DNA of 64,000 nucleotides from Helicobacter himalayensis (GCF_001602095.1 NZ_CP014991.1:496001-560000), one strand, 5' to 3'. Shown: positions 36,365 to 45,977, numbered from the stretch's first letter. A program made the numbers and translations. Notes: generated from the sequence alone by a model not told the origin.

Positions 36365-37324
36365 ATGTCAAAACAAGCTGTGCTACTTTTTAATATGGGT
36401 GGACCAAATAGTTTGTATGAGGTTGAGGGTTTTTTAAAGCAGCTTTTTAACGACCCGCATATTTTGGGGATTCGCAATAATTTCCTTCGTAGAAATCTCG
36501 CAAATTTCATCGCAAACAAACGCCTAGAGGAAGCAAAGAGGAATTATCAAGCTATCGGCGGTTGCTCGCCAATTATTACTCACACGCTCAATCTCACAAA
36601 TATGCTTAACGCGCTAGATTCTGCGCGCTTTTATACCTATTGTATGCGCTATACGCCACCATTTGCAAAAGATGTGCTTGCGGATTTACAGAATCAAAAT
36701 TTTAGCTCGCTCGTGCTTTTTAGTATGTATCCGCAGTATTCCACCACCACGACTAAATCCTCCCTTGTCTCAATCCAACAAGCACTAAGCGAGTTAAAAT
36801 TCACCCCAAAAATCAAGGTGATTGAGCGTTACTTTTCACATTATGGATATAATAAGCTTATCATCTCACATATCAAAAAAGCCCTTAATGGCGTAGATTC
36901 TAAGGATTTCACGCTTATACTTTCTGCTCACGCCCTGCCTCAGAGCCTTGTAAAAAAAGGCGATACTTATCCGCAAGAATGTGAGCATAATCTCGCAATG
37001 CTCAAAGAAATGCTTGATACACGACAACTGCATTTTAAAAATATTTTGCTTACTTATCAATCAAAAATCGGACCTATTAAGTGGATTGGTCCGGCCACGC
37101 AAGAAGTGCTTAAGTCCTTGAAAAACGACAAGGTGTTGATTTTCCCGCTGTCTTTTACGATTGATAATTCTGAGACGGACTATGAGCTTGCTATTGAATG
37201 CAAGCATCTAGCGCAACAAAATGGTATTAAAGATTTTCGCGTAGCAAGTTGCTTTAATGATAGTAGCGAGTTTGCGCAATTTATCGTAGATATGGTGGAG
37301 GAATCTACTCAGAATCTTGTGTGA
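36365..37324 (+). CDS. hemH: ferrochelatase HemH
   Basis: A 319-residue enzyme that inserts Fe2+ into protoporphyrin IX, the last haem step. It begins AVLLFNMGGPNSLYEVEGFL, has SMYPQYSTTTTKSS, the catalytic His in LILSAHALPQSL, and TYQSKIGPIKWIGP, then the acidic site in FTIDNSETDYEL. AAAAAG precedes the ATG. It leads the haem and cytochrome c group hemH-thioredoxin-ccsBA, an order shared with H. pylori. Confidence 0.95.
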   Translation: MSKQAVLLFNMGGPNSLYEVEGFLKQLFNDPHILGIRNNFLRRNLANFIANKRLEEAKRNYQAIGGCSPIITHTLNLTNMLNALDSARFYTYCMRYTPPFAKDVLADLQNQNFSSLVLFSMYPQYSTTTTKSSLVSIQQALSELKFTPKIKVIERYFSHYGYNKLIISHIKKALNGVDSKDFTLILSAHALPQSLVKKGDTYPQECEHNLAMLKEMLDTRQLHFKNILLTYQSKIGPIKWIGPATQEVLKSLKNDKVLIFPLSFTIDNSETDYELAIECKHLAQQNGIKDFRVASCFNDSSEFAQFIVDMVEESTQNLV

Positions 37325-37402
37325 ATTTTGGCGCAGGATTCTAGGTAGGATTCTTAGAGATTTGCAAAAAATAATTTATAAAAATAAAAGGGGGCTTACA
37401 AA

Positions 37403-38041
37403 GTGAAAAAGGCTTTGAGATTTCATAAATTGCGAGTGTTTTATTGCGTATTTTTTGCGCTATTTGGGGTGTTGTTTTTGGGGTGTGAGGATTCTAAAGT
37501 CGAGTTTTCAGATTCCAAAGGTACGCCACAATCGCGCATACAAGAGATAGAATCCCTTGATAAAGCAAGCTATGCAGGTTTAGAAGATGTCTTTTTAGAT
37601 ACAAAGCTTATCACACCAGATAGCAAGCCTCTTGTGCTTGTTTTTGGCAAAAATAACTGCACTTATTGCGATAAATTTAAAGATAATCTCAAAGTAGATT
37701 CTGAAACAAAAGAGCTTTTGGCACAAGATTTTTCGGCGTATTATATTAATATTGATTACACCAAAACGCACGAGGTGAAGTTTGGCGATGACAAAAATGA
37801 GCCACAAAAAAGCGTGTTTATCCAAACGCTTGATTTAGCCAAACAATATCAAGTGCGTCCAACGCCGACTTTTATCTTTACAGATTCTTTGGGAAATGCG
37901 TTTTTTGCCTATCCGGGATTTTTGAAGCCAGCGCAGTTTAAGGCACTTTTAGAGCGTATAAAAGACATTAAAATTGTGCAAAAAGATTCCCTCAATGCAC
38001 TTTCAGATGAACTTTTTAAGCTTGTAGAAAATGCGCAATAG
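37403..38041 (+). CDS. thioredoxin-fold lipoprotein (CcmG/TlpA-like)
   Basis: A 212-residue protein with a lipoprotein signal (hydrophobic segment about 11-27 ending VLFLGCE, lipobox Cys) and a thioredoxin fold. The active site is GKNNCTYCDKFK (CTYC), and the cis-Pro region is VRPTPTFIF. It starts with GTG at 37403 after GGGGG. It sits directly before ccsBA, which suggests it keeps apocytochrome c Cys reduced for haem attachment. The neighbouring H. pylori protein HP0377 is described as CcmG-like. Confidence 0.88.
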   Translation: MKKALRFHKLRVFYCVFFALFGVLFLGCEDSKVEFSDSKGTPQSRIQEIESLDKASYAGLEDVFLDTKLITPDSKPLVLVFGKNNCTYCDKFKDNLKVDSETKELLAQDFSAYYINIDYTKTHEVKFGDDKNEPQKSVFIQTLDLAKQYQVRPTPTFIFTDSLGNAFFAYPGFLKPAQFKALLERIKDIKIVQKDSLNALSDELFKLVENAQ

Positions 38042-38083
38042 CAAAATGCGCGATAACACCACCTCAACTTTTAAGGAGAGAAA

Positions 38084-41008
38084 ATGAAAAATTCCACGTT
38101 TGCACGCACGCTTGTCCTGTTGTTTGCCAATATGCCTTTGGTGCTACTTTTGATTGCGATTTATGCCATAGCTTGTGGTGTCGCGACTTTTATAGAATCC
38201 GCACAAGGCTCGCTTGTAGCGCGCGCAAGTGTGTATGGGACTTGGTGGTTTGAGATGCTTCATATTTGGCTACTGCTTAGTCTTGTTGGCTGTTTTCTCA
38301 CTTCAAAATCGTGGCAACGCAAAAAATACGCCTCACTCGCACTTCACTTTTCATTTATCCTTATTATTTTTGGCGCTGGAGTTACGCGCTATATGGGATT
38401 TGAAGGCACAATGCCGATAAAAAATGAACAAAGCTCAAATAGAATCTACTCAAGTGAGCCCTACCTCATTATTCAAGCTTTTGACAAGAGCACACAACAA
38501 TTTCAAGGCGTGGAAATTGAGATGATTGCTCCAGCGCGCAAATATTACATTCTCAATCTTTTTGACAAAGAGTTTTTGCTAAAATTTGGCGCATTGGAGC
38601 ACAAAGAAAGCGAGTTTGGTATGCCTTACACAACGTTAGAGCTTGAAATTTTAGAATCTAAAGAAAAACTTACTTTGTCTGATAAACTCTTTGGTGTGGG
38701 AAAAGAAGAGTGGGAAAACGCCACAAAGCTTGAAATTATCCAATCCCAACTTGGCGATATTCCAGAGCAGATTCACACAGAAATTGGCGAAAAAGTATTC
38801 ATCATCGGTTGGGGGAGCAAGATTATCGCGCTTCCTTTTAAAATCTATCTTGATAAATTTGTGCTTGATCGCTATCCGGGTTCGCAAATGCCCTCATCTT
38901 ACGCATCTTTTGTAAAAGTCGAAGATAGCGCAAATAATACGCAAAAAGAGGCAAAGATTTTTATGAACAATGTGTTGGATTATGGCGGTTATCGCTTTTT
39001 TCAAAGCTCGTATTTCCCAGATGAAAGCGGGACGATTCTATCTGTCAATAATGACCCCGGCAAGCTCCCAACCTACATTGGCTATGCACTTTTAATGCTT
39101 AGTTGCATTTGGCTACTTTTTGATAAAAATTCGCGTTTTAATGCCTTAGCACGTTTTGTGAAATCAAAATCAAGCCTTGCGTGCGCGAGTGTATTACTTT
39201 GCCTTAGTCTTTTACCGCAAACCACCTATGCGCAAAATGCGCTAGATTCTCAAAATACACAAAGAGAGCAAAGCACGCAAAACATACAATCCCAGCAAGC
39301 CTCACAAGATTCCAATCATCATTCACAAAAGCCCACACAAGAGGAAGTTGCACAATTTATCGAGCTTATAAAGAAAAATTCCAAAGCCTTTAGCGAGGAT
39401 TTTGGCAAGGTGTTAATGCAGGATTTTGATGGGCGCATTAAGCCACTAGATACTATTGCAGCGGATTATATCCACAAAATGACAGGCAAGGACCACTTTT
39501 TAGGACTTAGCAACACGCAGCTTTTTTTAGCAATCCTTATCGCACCTGAATATTTTAGGGAAGTCAAACTCTTAAAAAGCAAAAGTCCGGAATTGCGCGA
39601 ACTTCTAGGTAATGATCCTAAAAAGGCGTATATCGCGCCCATTGATGCGTATTTGCCTGATGGTACTTATGTTCTTGCAAACTATGTAGAGCGCGCAAAT
39701 CAAAAACCCCTCAAAGAACAAAATACCTTTGATAAAGATGTGATCGAATTTAACGAAAAGCTTTATGTTTTTGGGTTGATTTATTCCACAAAAGCCTTGC
39801 GCGTGCTACCTGATGTAAAAGAAAATGTGCAAGATTGGTATGATGTTGATAGCGTGATTGTCAAAGCGGTGATGGAAAAAGACAATGCGACCTACGCGCG
39901 CGTGTATAAAATCGCAGAATCTCTCTCGCGTGGATTTTTACTCGGTGTGGAGCAAAATAATTGGGAGCTTGGCTACAAAGGTTTAGAACTCTTGCAAGAG
40001 TATCAAAAAGAGTATGGTAGTGATTTACTAATTTCACATGGTAGGATAAAAGCAGAGATTTGGCTTAATAAAACGCGTCCATTTGAAAAACTAACTTTTC
40101 CTTATTTAATCTTTGGCTTTGGGCTTTTTATCATCACGCTCATCGCAATTTTACGCAATAAAGCAGTAAATAAAAAGTTTAAGCTCACTTTTTACACACT
40201 CATCGCACTCTGCTTTATCCTGCATTCTATCGGACTTGTTGTCCGCTGGTATGTGAGTGGGCACGCACCTTGGAGTAATGCGTATGAATCAATGCTTTAC
40301 ATCGCGTGGGCGGCGGCACTCTCTGGCGTGGTGTTTTTTAGAAAGTCCTCTCTTGCACTTTGCTCGGCGTCCTTTTTAGCCGGTATCACGCTTTTTGTGG
40401 CAAATCTAGGCGATATGAATCCACAAATTGGCAATCTCGTCCCCGTGCTAAAATCCTATTGGCTCAATATCCATGTCTCCGTTATCACCGCGAGTTATGG
40501 CTTTCTGGGGCTTTGCTTTGTGCTTGGGATTATCACGCTTGTTTTATTTACACTCCGATCATCAAAGCGTAAAAATATCGAAGATTCTATCCTCTCACTT
40601 AGCGCGATTAATGAAATGAGCATGCTATTTGGACTCTTTTTGCTCACTGCTGGGAATTTCCTTGGTGCGATATGGGCGAATGAATCTTGGGGGCGCTATT
40701 GGGGCTGGGACCCAAAGGAGACTTGGGCACTTATTAGCATTGGTGTGTATGTGATTATTTTGCACCTGCGATTTTGCGGGTTTAAAAATATGCCACTTAT
40801 TTTTGCCTCTGCGAGTGTGCTAGGATTTTTTAGCGTGCTGATGACTTATTTTGGGGTGAATTATTTTTTGGTAGGAATGCACTCTTACGCGCAGGGCGAG
40901 GCGGCGAGCATTCCGGGATATATTTATATTATGGTGGCGTGCGTGGCGGCACTCATTGCCCTAGCAGTCTTTAAAAACAAAAACGCACCTTTAGAGATTA
41001 AACTCTAA
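38084..41008 (+). CDS. ccsBA: fused cytochrome c synthase CcsBA
   Basis: A 974-residue system II holocytochrome c synthase in which CcsB and CcsA are joined, as in Helicobacter. The first half has helices at about 12-33, 55-75 and 83-103 and a periplasmic ResB-like domain. The second half holds the haem-handling WWD motif (NESWGRYWGWDPKETWALIS) with conserved His residues on either side (for example near HAPWSNAYES and VGMHSYAQGEA). Between the halves, at about 385-420, lies a Gln/Asn/Ser-rich stretch with QNTQREQSTQNIQSQQ. AAGGAG precedes ATG 38084. Confidence 0.95.
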   Translation: MKNSTFARTLVLLFANMPLVLLLIAIYAIACGVATFIESAQGSLVARASVYGTWWFEMLHIWLLLSLVGCFLTSKSWQRKKYASLALHFSFILIIFGAGVTRYMGFEGTMPIKNEQSSNRIYSSEPYLIIQAFDKSTQQFQGVEIEMIAPARKYYILNLFDKEFLLKFGALEHKESEFGMPYTTLELEILESKEKLTLSDKLFGVGKEEWENATKLEIIQSQLGDIPEQIHTEIGEKVFIIGWGSKIIALPFKIYLDKFVLDRYPGSQMPSSYASFVKVEDSANNTQKEAKIFMNNVLDYGGYRFFQSSYFPDESGTILSVNNDPGKLPTYIGYALLMLSCIWLLFDKNSRFNALARFVKSKSSLACASVLLCLSLLPQTTYAQNALDSQNTQREQSTQNIQSQQASQDSNHHSQKPTQEEVAQFIELIKKNSKAFSEDFGKVLMQDFDGRIKPLDTIAADYIHKMTGKDHFLGLSNTQLFLAILIAPEYFREVKLLKSKSPELRELLGNDPKKAYIAPIDAYLPDGTYVLANYVERANQKPLKEQNTFDKDVIEFNEKLYVFGLIYSTKALRVLPDVKENVQDWYDVDSVIVKAVMEKDNATYARVYKIAESLSRGFLLGVEQNNWELGYKGLELLQEYQKEYGSDLLISHGRIKAEIWLNKTRPFEKLTFPYLIFGFGLFIITLIAILRNKAVNKKFKLTFYTLIALCFILHSIGLVVRWYVSGHAPWSNAYESMLYIAWAAALSGVVFFRKSSLALCSASFLAGITLFVANLGDMNPQIGNLVPVLKSYWLNIHVSVITASYGFLGLCFVLGIITLVLFTLRSSKRKNIEDSILSLSAINEMSMLFGLFLLTAGNFLGAIWANESWGRYWGWDPKETWALISIGVYVIILHLRFCGFKNMPLIFASASVLGFFSVLMTYFGVNYFLVGMHSYAQGEAASIPGYIYIMVACVAALIALAVFKNKNAPLEIKL

Positions 41009-41395
41009 AGAGTGGCTTATTTGTGGGAATCTTGTTTTATTCGAGCAAGATTCTATCTTGTAAAAATAACTTCTCAAAAAACTCACAACCAAAAAAAATA
41101 ACTCACATATTAACCGCAAATCTATAAGTTTTTTATTTTCATTTATAAAACAATCTTACAAAAAATCACATTTCTTACTATTTACCCCTTGACAAACACT
41201 AAGTGTCAAACTTTATAATTGCATTTTCAAACACCAAAATAAAAGAATACAAAATAAAAAAATACACACAACTTGGCGCGTGTGGCGCGGGCGTGCTGCT
41301 AGTGGGTAATGTAGCGGAATCTAGCGCATTGCAAAATGTGATAAAACCTCGCAGATGAAAGGCTTTAAGGGGGATTCTAAAAACAAGGAGGTATA
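41009..41395. other. 387-bp intergenic region before the cyclophilin-like gene
   Basis: It holds the end of the ccsBA transcript (GAATCTTG and CAAGATTC at about 41028-41051 can pair), an AT-rich spacer and a strong-looking promoter at 41189-41219. Between 41245 and 41358 an open frame without a start reads KKYTQLGACGAGVLLVGN and ends IKPRR then stop. This may be the relic of a gene for an exported protein. A -10 to start distance of about 177 bp is long, which also fits a lost gene. Confidence 0.5.
41189..41219 (+). promoter_or_regulatory. promoter with overlapping dyad
   Basis: TTGACA (41189-41194) and TATAAT (41214-41219) are both perfect boxes but 19 bases apart, longer than the usual 17. 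TTGACA pairs with TGTCAA (41204-41209), and ACACT-A-AGTGT (41196-41206) is a second dyad. A regulator of the MerR or repressor type could act here. Downstream are the cyclophilin-like protein and the aldo/keto reductase. Confidence 0.6.
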
Positions 41396-41806
41396 TTGAA
41401 ACTTTTAATTGCATTTTTAATGGCATTAGCAATGCTGCAAGGAGAAAGTATGATAAAACTGCGATTTGACGAACAAGAAATTCTTGTCAAAATGGATAAT
41501 ACCGAGAGTGCGAAATCATTCTTGGAGCTTTTGCCCTTGAGAGTAAAAGTGGAGGATTACGCGGGGAAGGAAAAGATATTTTCAATTCCTCGCAGACTTC
41601 AAACAGGCGCAAATGATGGGGCAAACTACAATCCACAAATTGGTGATTTATTTTATTTTAGCCCTTGGGGAAATGTCGGAATCTTTTATGACAAACAGCC
41701 ATCACATAACGGACTTATCCGACTTGGAATCTTGCAAGGCGGAGTGGATTCTATCAATAAACTTAAGGCGCAAAGAGATGATTTTGAGCTAGAAATCTCT
41801 GAATAA
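41396..41806 (+). CDS. cyclophilin-like fold protein, exported
   Basis: A 136-residue protein. The start is TTG 41396 after a perfect AAGGAGG. Residues 1-15 are hydrophobic (KLLIAFLMALAMLQG), probably an export signal. The rest looks like the bacterial cyclophilin-like domain seen beside reductases: SFLELLPLRVKVEDYAGKEK, then PQIGDLFYFSPWGNVGIFY, which lacks the peptidyl-prolyl isomerase active residues. An internal ATG (41450) without signal is an alternative start. It precedes the Tat-exported aldo/keto reductase and likely shares its job. Confidence 0.8.
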   Translation: MKLLIAFLMALAMLQGESMIKLRFDEQEILVKMDNTESAKSFLELLPLRVKVEDYAGKEKIFSIPRRLQTGANDGANYNPQIGDLFYFSPWGNVGIFYDKQPSHNGLIRLGILQGGVDSINKLKAQRDDFELEISE

Positions 41807-41853
41807 GACGTTTTACTATTTTGTTGTGTAGCACAAAAATAAGGAGTTTAACA

Positions 41854-42795
41854 ATGGAAAAACAAGGCAATGATCGTAGAAATTTTATTAAGGTTGGCGT
41901 TGGAGCTTGCGCGGTGTTAGGCTTGAGCGGGACTTTGTCAGGTTTAGGCGCAAAGGGTGTAGATTCTGCTAAATCATCAGAATCTAGCGTAAATCAAGAA
42001 TTTATCACATTAAATAATGACGTACAGATGCCACTTATCGGGCTTGGGACTTATGCGCTCACTGGCTCGCTTGGCGTTGGCATAGTCAAAGAAGCTGCAA
42101 GGCTTGGTTATCGCCTCTTTGATACCGCGCAAATGTATAATAATGAACGCGAGGTGGCGCAGGGCTTGCGCGAAAGTGGCGTGGCACGCGAAAAACTTTT
42201 CATTATGACAAAGATTTCAAATGATATGGGCTACGATGAGACAAAGCGCCATATCGATAGGACTTTGGCGGAGATGAAACTAGAGTATCTCGACTTGCTT
42301 TTATTGCATCGGAATTTTTCCTCGACAAGTGCGATGTATAGGGCGATGGAGGATTTTTATACTCAAGGCAAGCTAAAAGCACTCGGAATCTCAAACTTTA
42401 GAGAAAAGGCGTATTTGGACTTTATCAAAACCTGCAAAATTGTGCCTGCGGTCAATCAAATGGAGACGCATATTTTCCTACAACACAGCGCATATCAAAA
42501 GCTTATGCGCGAAAATGGTGGCTGTGCGTTGCAATCGTGGAGTCCTTTTGATTCTGGACGCAAGGGATTTTTCACAAATGAGACTTTGATGAAAATTGCC
42601 AAAAAACACAATAAAAGTGTCGCGCAAGTGGCTTTACGCTGGCTCACACAACGCGATGTAGTGGTGATACCAAAAACCTCTAAAATAGAGCGCTTAAAAG
42701 AGAATCTCAATATTTTTGATTTCACACTTGATAGCGATGATTTCGCACAAATTGCTAAACTTGACACGGGCAAAAGCTCTGTTGGCTGGTGGTGA
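41854..42795 (+). CDS. aldo/keto reductase with a Tat signal
   Basis: A 313-residue NADPH-type aldo/keto reductase. ATG 41854 follows AAGGAG. Residues 8-35 form a twin-arginine signal (DRRNFIKVGVGACAVLGLSG). The TIM barrel has MPLIGLGTYAL, LFDTAQMYNNER with the catalytic Asp and Tyr, FIMTKISN with the Lys, LLLLHRNF with the His, and VVIPKTSKIERLKENL near the end. Export by Tat is unusual for this family because NADPH is cytoplasmic; pre-export folding with bound cofactor is possible. The substrate is unknown. Confidence 0.9.
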   Translation: MEKQGNDRRNFIKVGVGACAVLGLSGTLSGLGAKGVDSAKSSESSVNQEFITLNNDVQMPLIGLGTYALTGSLGVGIVKEAARLGYRLFDTAQMYNNEREVAQGLRESGVAREKLFIMTKISNDMGYDETKRHIDRTLAEMKLEYLDLLLLHRNFSSTSAMYRAMEDFYTQGKLKALGISNFREKAYLDFIKTCKIVPAVNQMETHIFLQHSAYQKLMRENGGCALQSWSPFDSGRKGFFTNETLMKIAKKHNKSVAQVALRWLTQRDVVVIPKTSKIERLKENLNIFDFTLDSDDFAQIAKLDTGKSSVGWW

Positions 42796-42942
42796 GTGAA
42801 AGAAAATCCTTGTGCAAATCGCCAACCTTGAAAATCTTAGAATCTCAAAGGCAGAAGCAAAAAGAAGTCTGCCAAAAACGCGCACGTAGATAATAAGTGC
42901 AGTTTCCAAGATAGATTCAACAAACTTTGCCTTAAATTTATT

Positions 42943-42948
42943 TATAAT
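42943..42948 (+). promoter_or_regulatory. -10 box for argG
   Basis: TATAAT in a stretch TTATTTATAATGCGC, 51 bases before the argG start. No clear -35 box. The 204-bp gap 42796-42999 shows nothing else. Confidence 0.5.
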
Positions 42949-42999
42949 GCGCGGTTGAAATTGTTGCAAATTTAACAAATCTCACTGCAAGGAGCAAAT

Positions 43000-44211
43000 A
43001 TGAAAAAGCAAGTAAAAAAGGTGGTTTTAGCTTACAGCGGAGGGCTTGATACGAGCGTGATTTTGAAGTGGCTTGGTGATGCGTATGGGTGCGAAGTGGT
43101 GACTTTCACTGCGGATATTGGACAGGGAGAGGAAGTCGAGCCAGCGCGCCAAAAGGCTTTGAAGCTTGGAATCAAAGCAGAAAATATTTTTATTGAGGAC
43201 TTGAGGGAAGAGTTTGTGCGCGATTTTGTATTTCCTATGTTTCGTGCAAACACCATTTATGAGGGCGAATATTTGCTAGGCACGAGCATTGCGCGCCCAC
43301 TGATAGCCAAGCGTTTGGTAGAAATCGCCAAAAATGTGGGTGCTGATGCAATTGCGCATGGTGCCACAGGTAAGGGAAATGATCAAGTGCGCTTTGAGCT
43401 AGGGGCTTACGCGCTAAACCCAAATATCAAAGTCATTGCCCCGTGGCGTGAATGGGATCTTAATTCGCGTGAAAAATTACTTGCCTATGCGGAATCTGCG
43501 GGGATTCCAATCGAGAAAAAGCCTAATCAATCGCCCTACTCAATGGACGCAAACCTTTTGCATATCAGCTATGAAGGGCAGATTCTAGAAGATCCGTCAA
43601 TCGCGCCAAATGAGGATATGTGGCGCTGGAGTGTAAGTCCCAAAAACGCACCAGATAAGGCGGAAATCATCACGATAGAATTTAAAAATGGCGATGGCGT
43701 GGCGATAAATGGCGAAAAGCTAAGTCCGGCGAAATTTTGGGAAAAACTAAATGAACTAGGTGCACGCAATGGCATTGGGCGACTTGATTTGGTGGAAAAT
43801 CGCTTTGTGGGTATGAAGTCGCGTGGTTGCTATGAAACGCCCGGTGGCACGATATACCTTAAGGCTCACCGCGCGATAGAATCTTTGACGCTTGATAGAG
43901 AGGCGGCGCATTTGAAGGATTCCATTATGTCAAAATATGCCGAGCTTATTTATAATGGATTTTGGTTTAGCCCCGAGCGCGAGGCATTGCAAGCACTTAT
44001 TGACAAGACGCAAGCGCGTGTGGAAGGTAGTGTGCGCCTAGAGCTTTATAAAGGCAATGTAAGCGTGCTAGGCAGGGAATCTAAAAACTCGCTTTTCAAC
44101 GCGGCGTATAGCACCTTTGAAGAGGATAGTGTGTATAATCAAAAAGACGCCGAGGGCTTTATCAAGCTAAATGCCCTGCGCTTTATCATCGCTGGCAAGC
44201 AAAAGCAATAG
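43000..44211 (+). CDS. argG: argininosuccinate synthase
   Basis: A 403-residue enzyme joining citrulline and aspartate with ATP in arginine synthesis. The nucleotide loop is [18 protein letters not shown], followed by [26 protein letters not shown] and [19 protein letters not shown] precedes ATG 43000. It has its own promoter. Confidence 0.96.
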   Translation: MKKQVKKVVLAYSGGLDTSVILKWLGDAYGCEVVTFTADIGQGEEVEPARQKALKLGIKAENIFIEDLREEFVRDFVFPMFRANTIYEGEYLLGTSIARPLIAKRLVEIAKNVGADAIAHGATGKGNDQVRFELGAYALNPNIKVIAPWREWDLNSREKLLAYAESAGIPIEKKPNQSPYSMDANLLHISYEGQILEDPSIAPNEDMWRWSVSPKNAPDKAEIITIEFKNGDGVAINGEKLSPAKFWEKLNELGARNGIGRLDLVENRFVGMKSRGCYETPGGTIYLKAHRAIESLTLDREAAHLKDSIMSKYAELIYNGFWFSPEREALQALIDKTQARVEGSVRLELYKGNVSVLGRESKNSLFNAAYSTFEEDSVYNQKDAEGFIKLNALRFIIAGKQKQ

Positions 44212-44325
44212 ACGACTTCCAAACAATCACCATTTGCAAGGACTCGCCTTGCAAACACCACTTGCACAATTTAGTCTTTTAATAGCTGGATTTCTCCATA
44301 AAATAAATGCTAAGCACGATTTTTT

Positions 44326-44353
44326 ATTGCTTTGCTCGCAACAACGAAGCAAT
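44326..44353 (+). repeat. hairpin of the ATTGCTTTG...CGAAGCAAT type
   Basis: ATTGCTTTG pairs with CGAAGCAAT (nine pairs, one G-T) around a ten-base loop. Sequences of this type, usually with CTCGCAATGA in the loop, are common short intergenic repeats in many bacteria. This copy appears decayed. Confidence 0.6.
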
Positions 44354-44525
44354 GAAAACTCTTCTCATAGTCCAAACAAGGCTAGTTGGATTCCCAAAAT
44401 TTCACAAGCAGCAACGTCACTCGAGCATAGAATTATAGAATATAAGAAACTCCTTAAATTGTTTAGTTTAGTAAAAATTTTTTTGTATTTCTGCTTTCTG
44501 GGTGCTTTTTGTATGTTTTTTAGCT

Positions 44526-44531
44526 TATAAT
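44526..44531 (+). promoter_or_regulatory. possible -10 box of the hydABC operon
   Basis: TATAAT, 49 bases upstream of the hydA start. The transcript would begin near 44538, and its short leader would contain the eight-G tract. Confidence 0.45.
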
Positions 44532-44567
44532 TGAGTGGTCTTTATGGCGGTAATATCAACTTAATAA

Positions 44568-44575
44568 GGGGGGGG
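44568..44575 (+). repeat. eight-G tract at the hydA ribosome-binding site
   Basis: AATAAGGGGGGGGCAAG precedes ATG 44580. The G run stands where the Shine-Dalgarno sequence should be, only four bases from the start codon, so tract length should change the spacing or strength of ribosome binding. Confidence 0.8.
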
Positions 44576-44579
44576 CAAG

Positions 44580-45761
44580 ATGAGTGATTACACACAAGAA
44601 AAGTTGCTAGAGCGCATAAATAAACATCTTGACGAGCTAGAAAAGCTTCCAAAGATTAGAGAAAATACTTCGATTATGCAGACTTTGCAAGAGCACGGAT
44701 TTTCACGCAGGGACTTTATGAAATGGGCTGGGGGTATGGCTGCGATGCTGTCTTTACCCTCGATTTTTATCCCAAGTATCGCGCGTGCGGCTGAAATGGC
44801 TGATAGAATGCCTGTTATTTGGCTACATATGGCTGAATGCACCGGTTGTAGCGAAAGCCTCTTGCGCACGGATACGCCTACGATTGATAGCCTCATTTTT
44901 GATCATATCAACTTAGAATACCACGAAACCATTATGGCTGCTTCTGGCTGGCAGGCTGATGAGAATCTTGAAAACGCGATAGAAAAACACAAGGGCAAAT
45001 ATGTGCTTTTGGTAGAAGGTGGCATACCTGATGGCGATAGCGCATATTTCTTAACCGTTGGCGCGCACGCAAAGACTGGACGCGAAATCGCAATCCACGC
45101 GAGTGAAAATGCAAGCGCGATTTTTGCTATCGGCACATGCTCGAGTTTTGGCGGGATACAAGCAGCTAATCCAAATCCAACAAACGCCAAACCACTACAT
45201 AAAATCACAAATAAGCCCGTGATAAATGTGCCCGGCTGTCCGCCGAGTGAGAAAAATATCGTGGGAAATGTGTTGAATGTCTTGCTTTTTAAAACATTAC
45301 CAAAACTTGATGTTTATAATCGCCCAAAATGGGCTTATGGATTGAGAATCCACGATTTATGCGAGCGTAGGGGGCATTTTGATGCGGGCGAGTTCGTGCA
45401 GGAGTTTGGTGATGATGGCGCGAAAAATGGCTATTGCCTCTACAAAGTGGGTTGTAAGGGTCCATATACTTTTAATAATTGCAGTAGAGAACGCTTTAAC
45501 TCACATACAAGCTGGCCAATCCAAGCAGGACACGGCTGCATAGGTTGCAGTGAGCCAAATTTTTGGGATACGATGAAAACTTTTGAAGAGCCTTTGGGAG
45601 ATAGGCTTTTCCAAAGCACCTTTGGCGGTTTGGGTGCAGATGCGATAACAGATAAAATTGGCATAGGCGTGCTAGCACTCACCGGCATAGGCATTGCCGC
45701 ACACGCCGTGCTCTCCAGCGCAGTGGCAAAAGAGGATACACAAGAGCGCACAGATTCTTAA
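44580..45761 (+). CDS. hydA: [NiFe] hydrogenase small subunit HydA
   Basis: The 393-residue electron-transfer subunit of the membrane uptake hydrogenase. The Tat signal is SRRDFMKWAGGMAA followed by a hydrophobic part and ARA. Cluster Cys are seen in ECTGCSESLLR, GTCSSFGG, VPGCPPSEKN, LCERRGHFD, GCKGPYTFNNCSRERFN and HGCIGCSEPNFWD. A C-terminal helix (DKIGIGVLALTGIGIAAHAV) anchors it in the membrane, facing the periplasm. HydB follows, but only after a 218-bp gap with a dispersed repeat, which is unusual. The start is ATG 44580 behind the G tract. Confidence 0.96.
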   Translation: MSDYTQEKLLERINKHLDELEKLPKIRENTSIMQTLQEHGFSRRDFMKWAGGMAAMLSLPSIFIPSIARAAEMADRMPVIWLHMAECTGCSESLLRTDTPTIDSLIFDHINLEYHETIMAASGWQADENLENAIEKHKGKYVLLVEGGIPDGDSAYFLTVGAHAKTGREIAIHASENASAIFAIGTCSSFGGIQAANPNPTNAKPLHKITNKPVINVPGCPPSEKNIVGNVLNVLLFKTLPKLDVYNRPKWAYGLRIHDLCERRGHFDAGEFVQEFGDDGAKNGYCLYKVGCKGPYTFNNCSRERFNSHTSWPIQAGHGCIGCSEPNFWDTMKTFEEPLGDRLFQSTFGGLGADAITDKIGIGVLALTGIGIAAHAVLSSAVAKEDTQERTDS

Positions 45762-45808
45762 GAATCTGTGCGATGTGGAATAGATTCTTTAATCATCAAA
45801 AAACATTA

Positions 45809-45977
45809 GAGAATCTTACAATCTTAACAGCTAAAAATGGCAAAATATGCACGCGTAAGCGAAGTGCAACGAAGCTGAAGCGGAGCTTGTCAGGGGCTTT
45901 GCTCTTGTAGGTGATATTAAGGAATAGCGAAGCGGAATCTATTTCAGCGCAGACGATACTAATTTGAAAGGAATAAA
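45809..45977 (+). repeat. dispersed element inside the hyd operon
   Basis: It shares with the copy after leuB the parts ATATGCACGCGTAAGC, GGAGCTTGTCAGGGGCTTTG and CTCTTGTAGGTGAT, and ends in two AAGGAATA boxes. The second box (AAAGGAATAAAAG, 45967-45979) lies directly before the hydB ATG. The hairpin core is degenerate here (GCGGAATCTATTTCAGCGC). No gene is present between hydA and hydB. Confidence 0.85.

Larger units (their letters stand above)
44212..44579. other. 368-bp intergenic region before the hydrogenase operon
   Basis: It holds a repeat-like hairpin at 44326-44353, a -10-like TATAAT at 44526-44531 and an eight-G tract at 44568-44575 next to the hydA start. An open frame (44171-44530) crosses it but starts inside argG, has poor codon use and no ribosome site, so I do not call it a gene. 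Confidence 0.6.

Noticed and set aside
44171-44530. A 119-residue frame upstream of hydA
   Set aside because: It starts inside argG, runs through a repeat hairpin and the promoter, and lacks a ribosome site.
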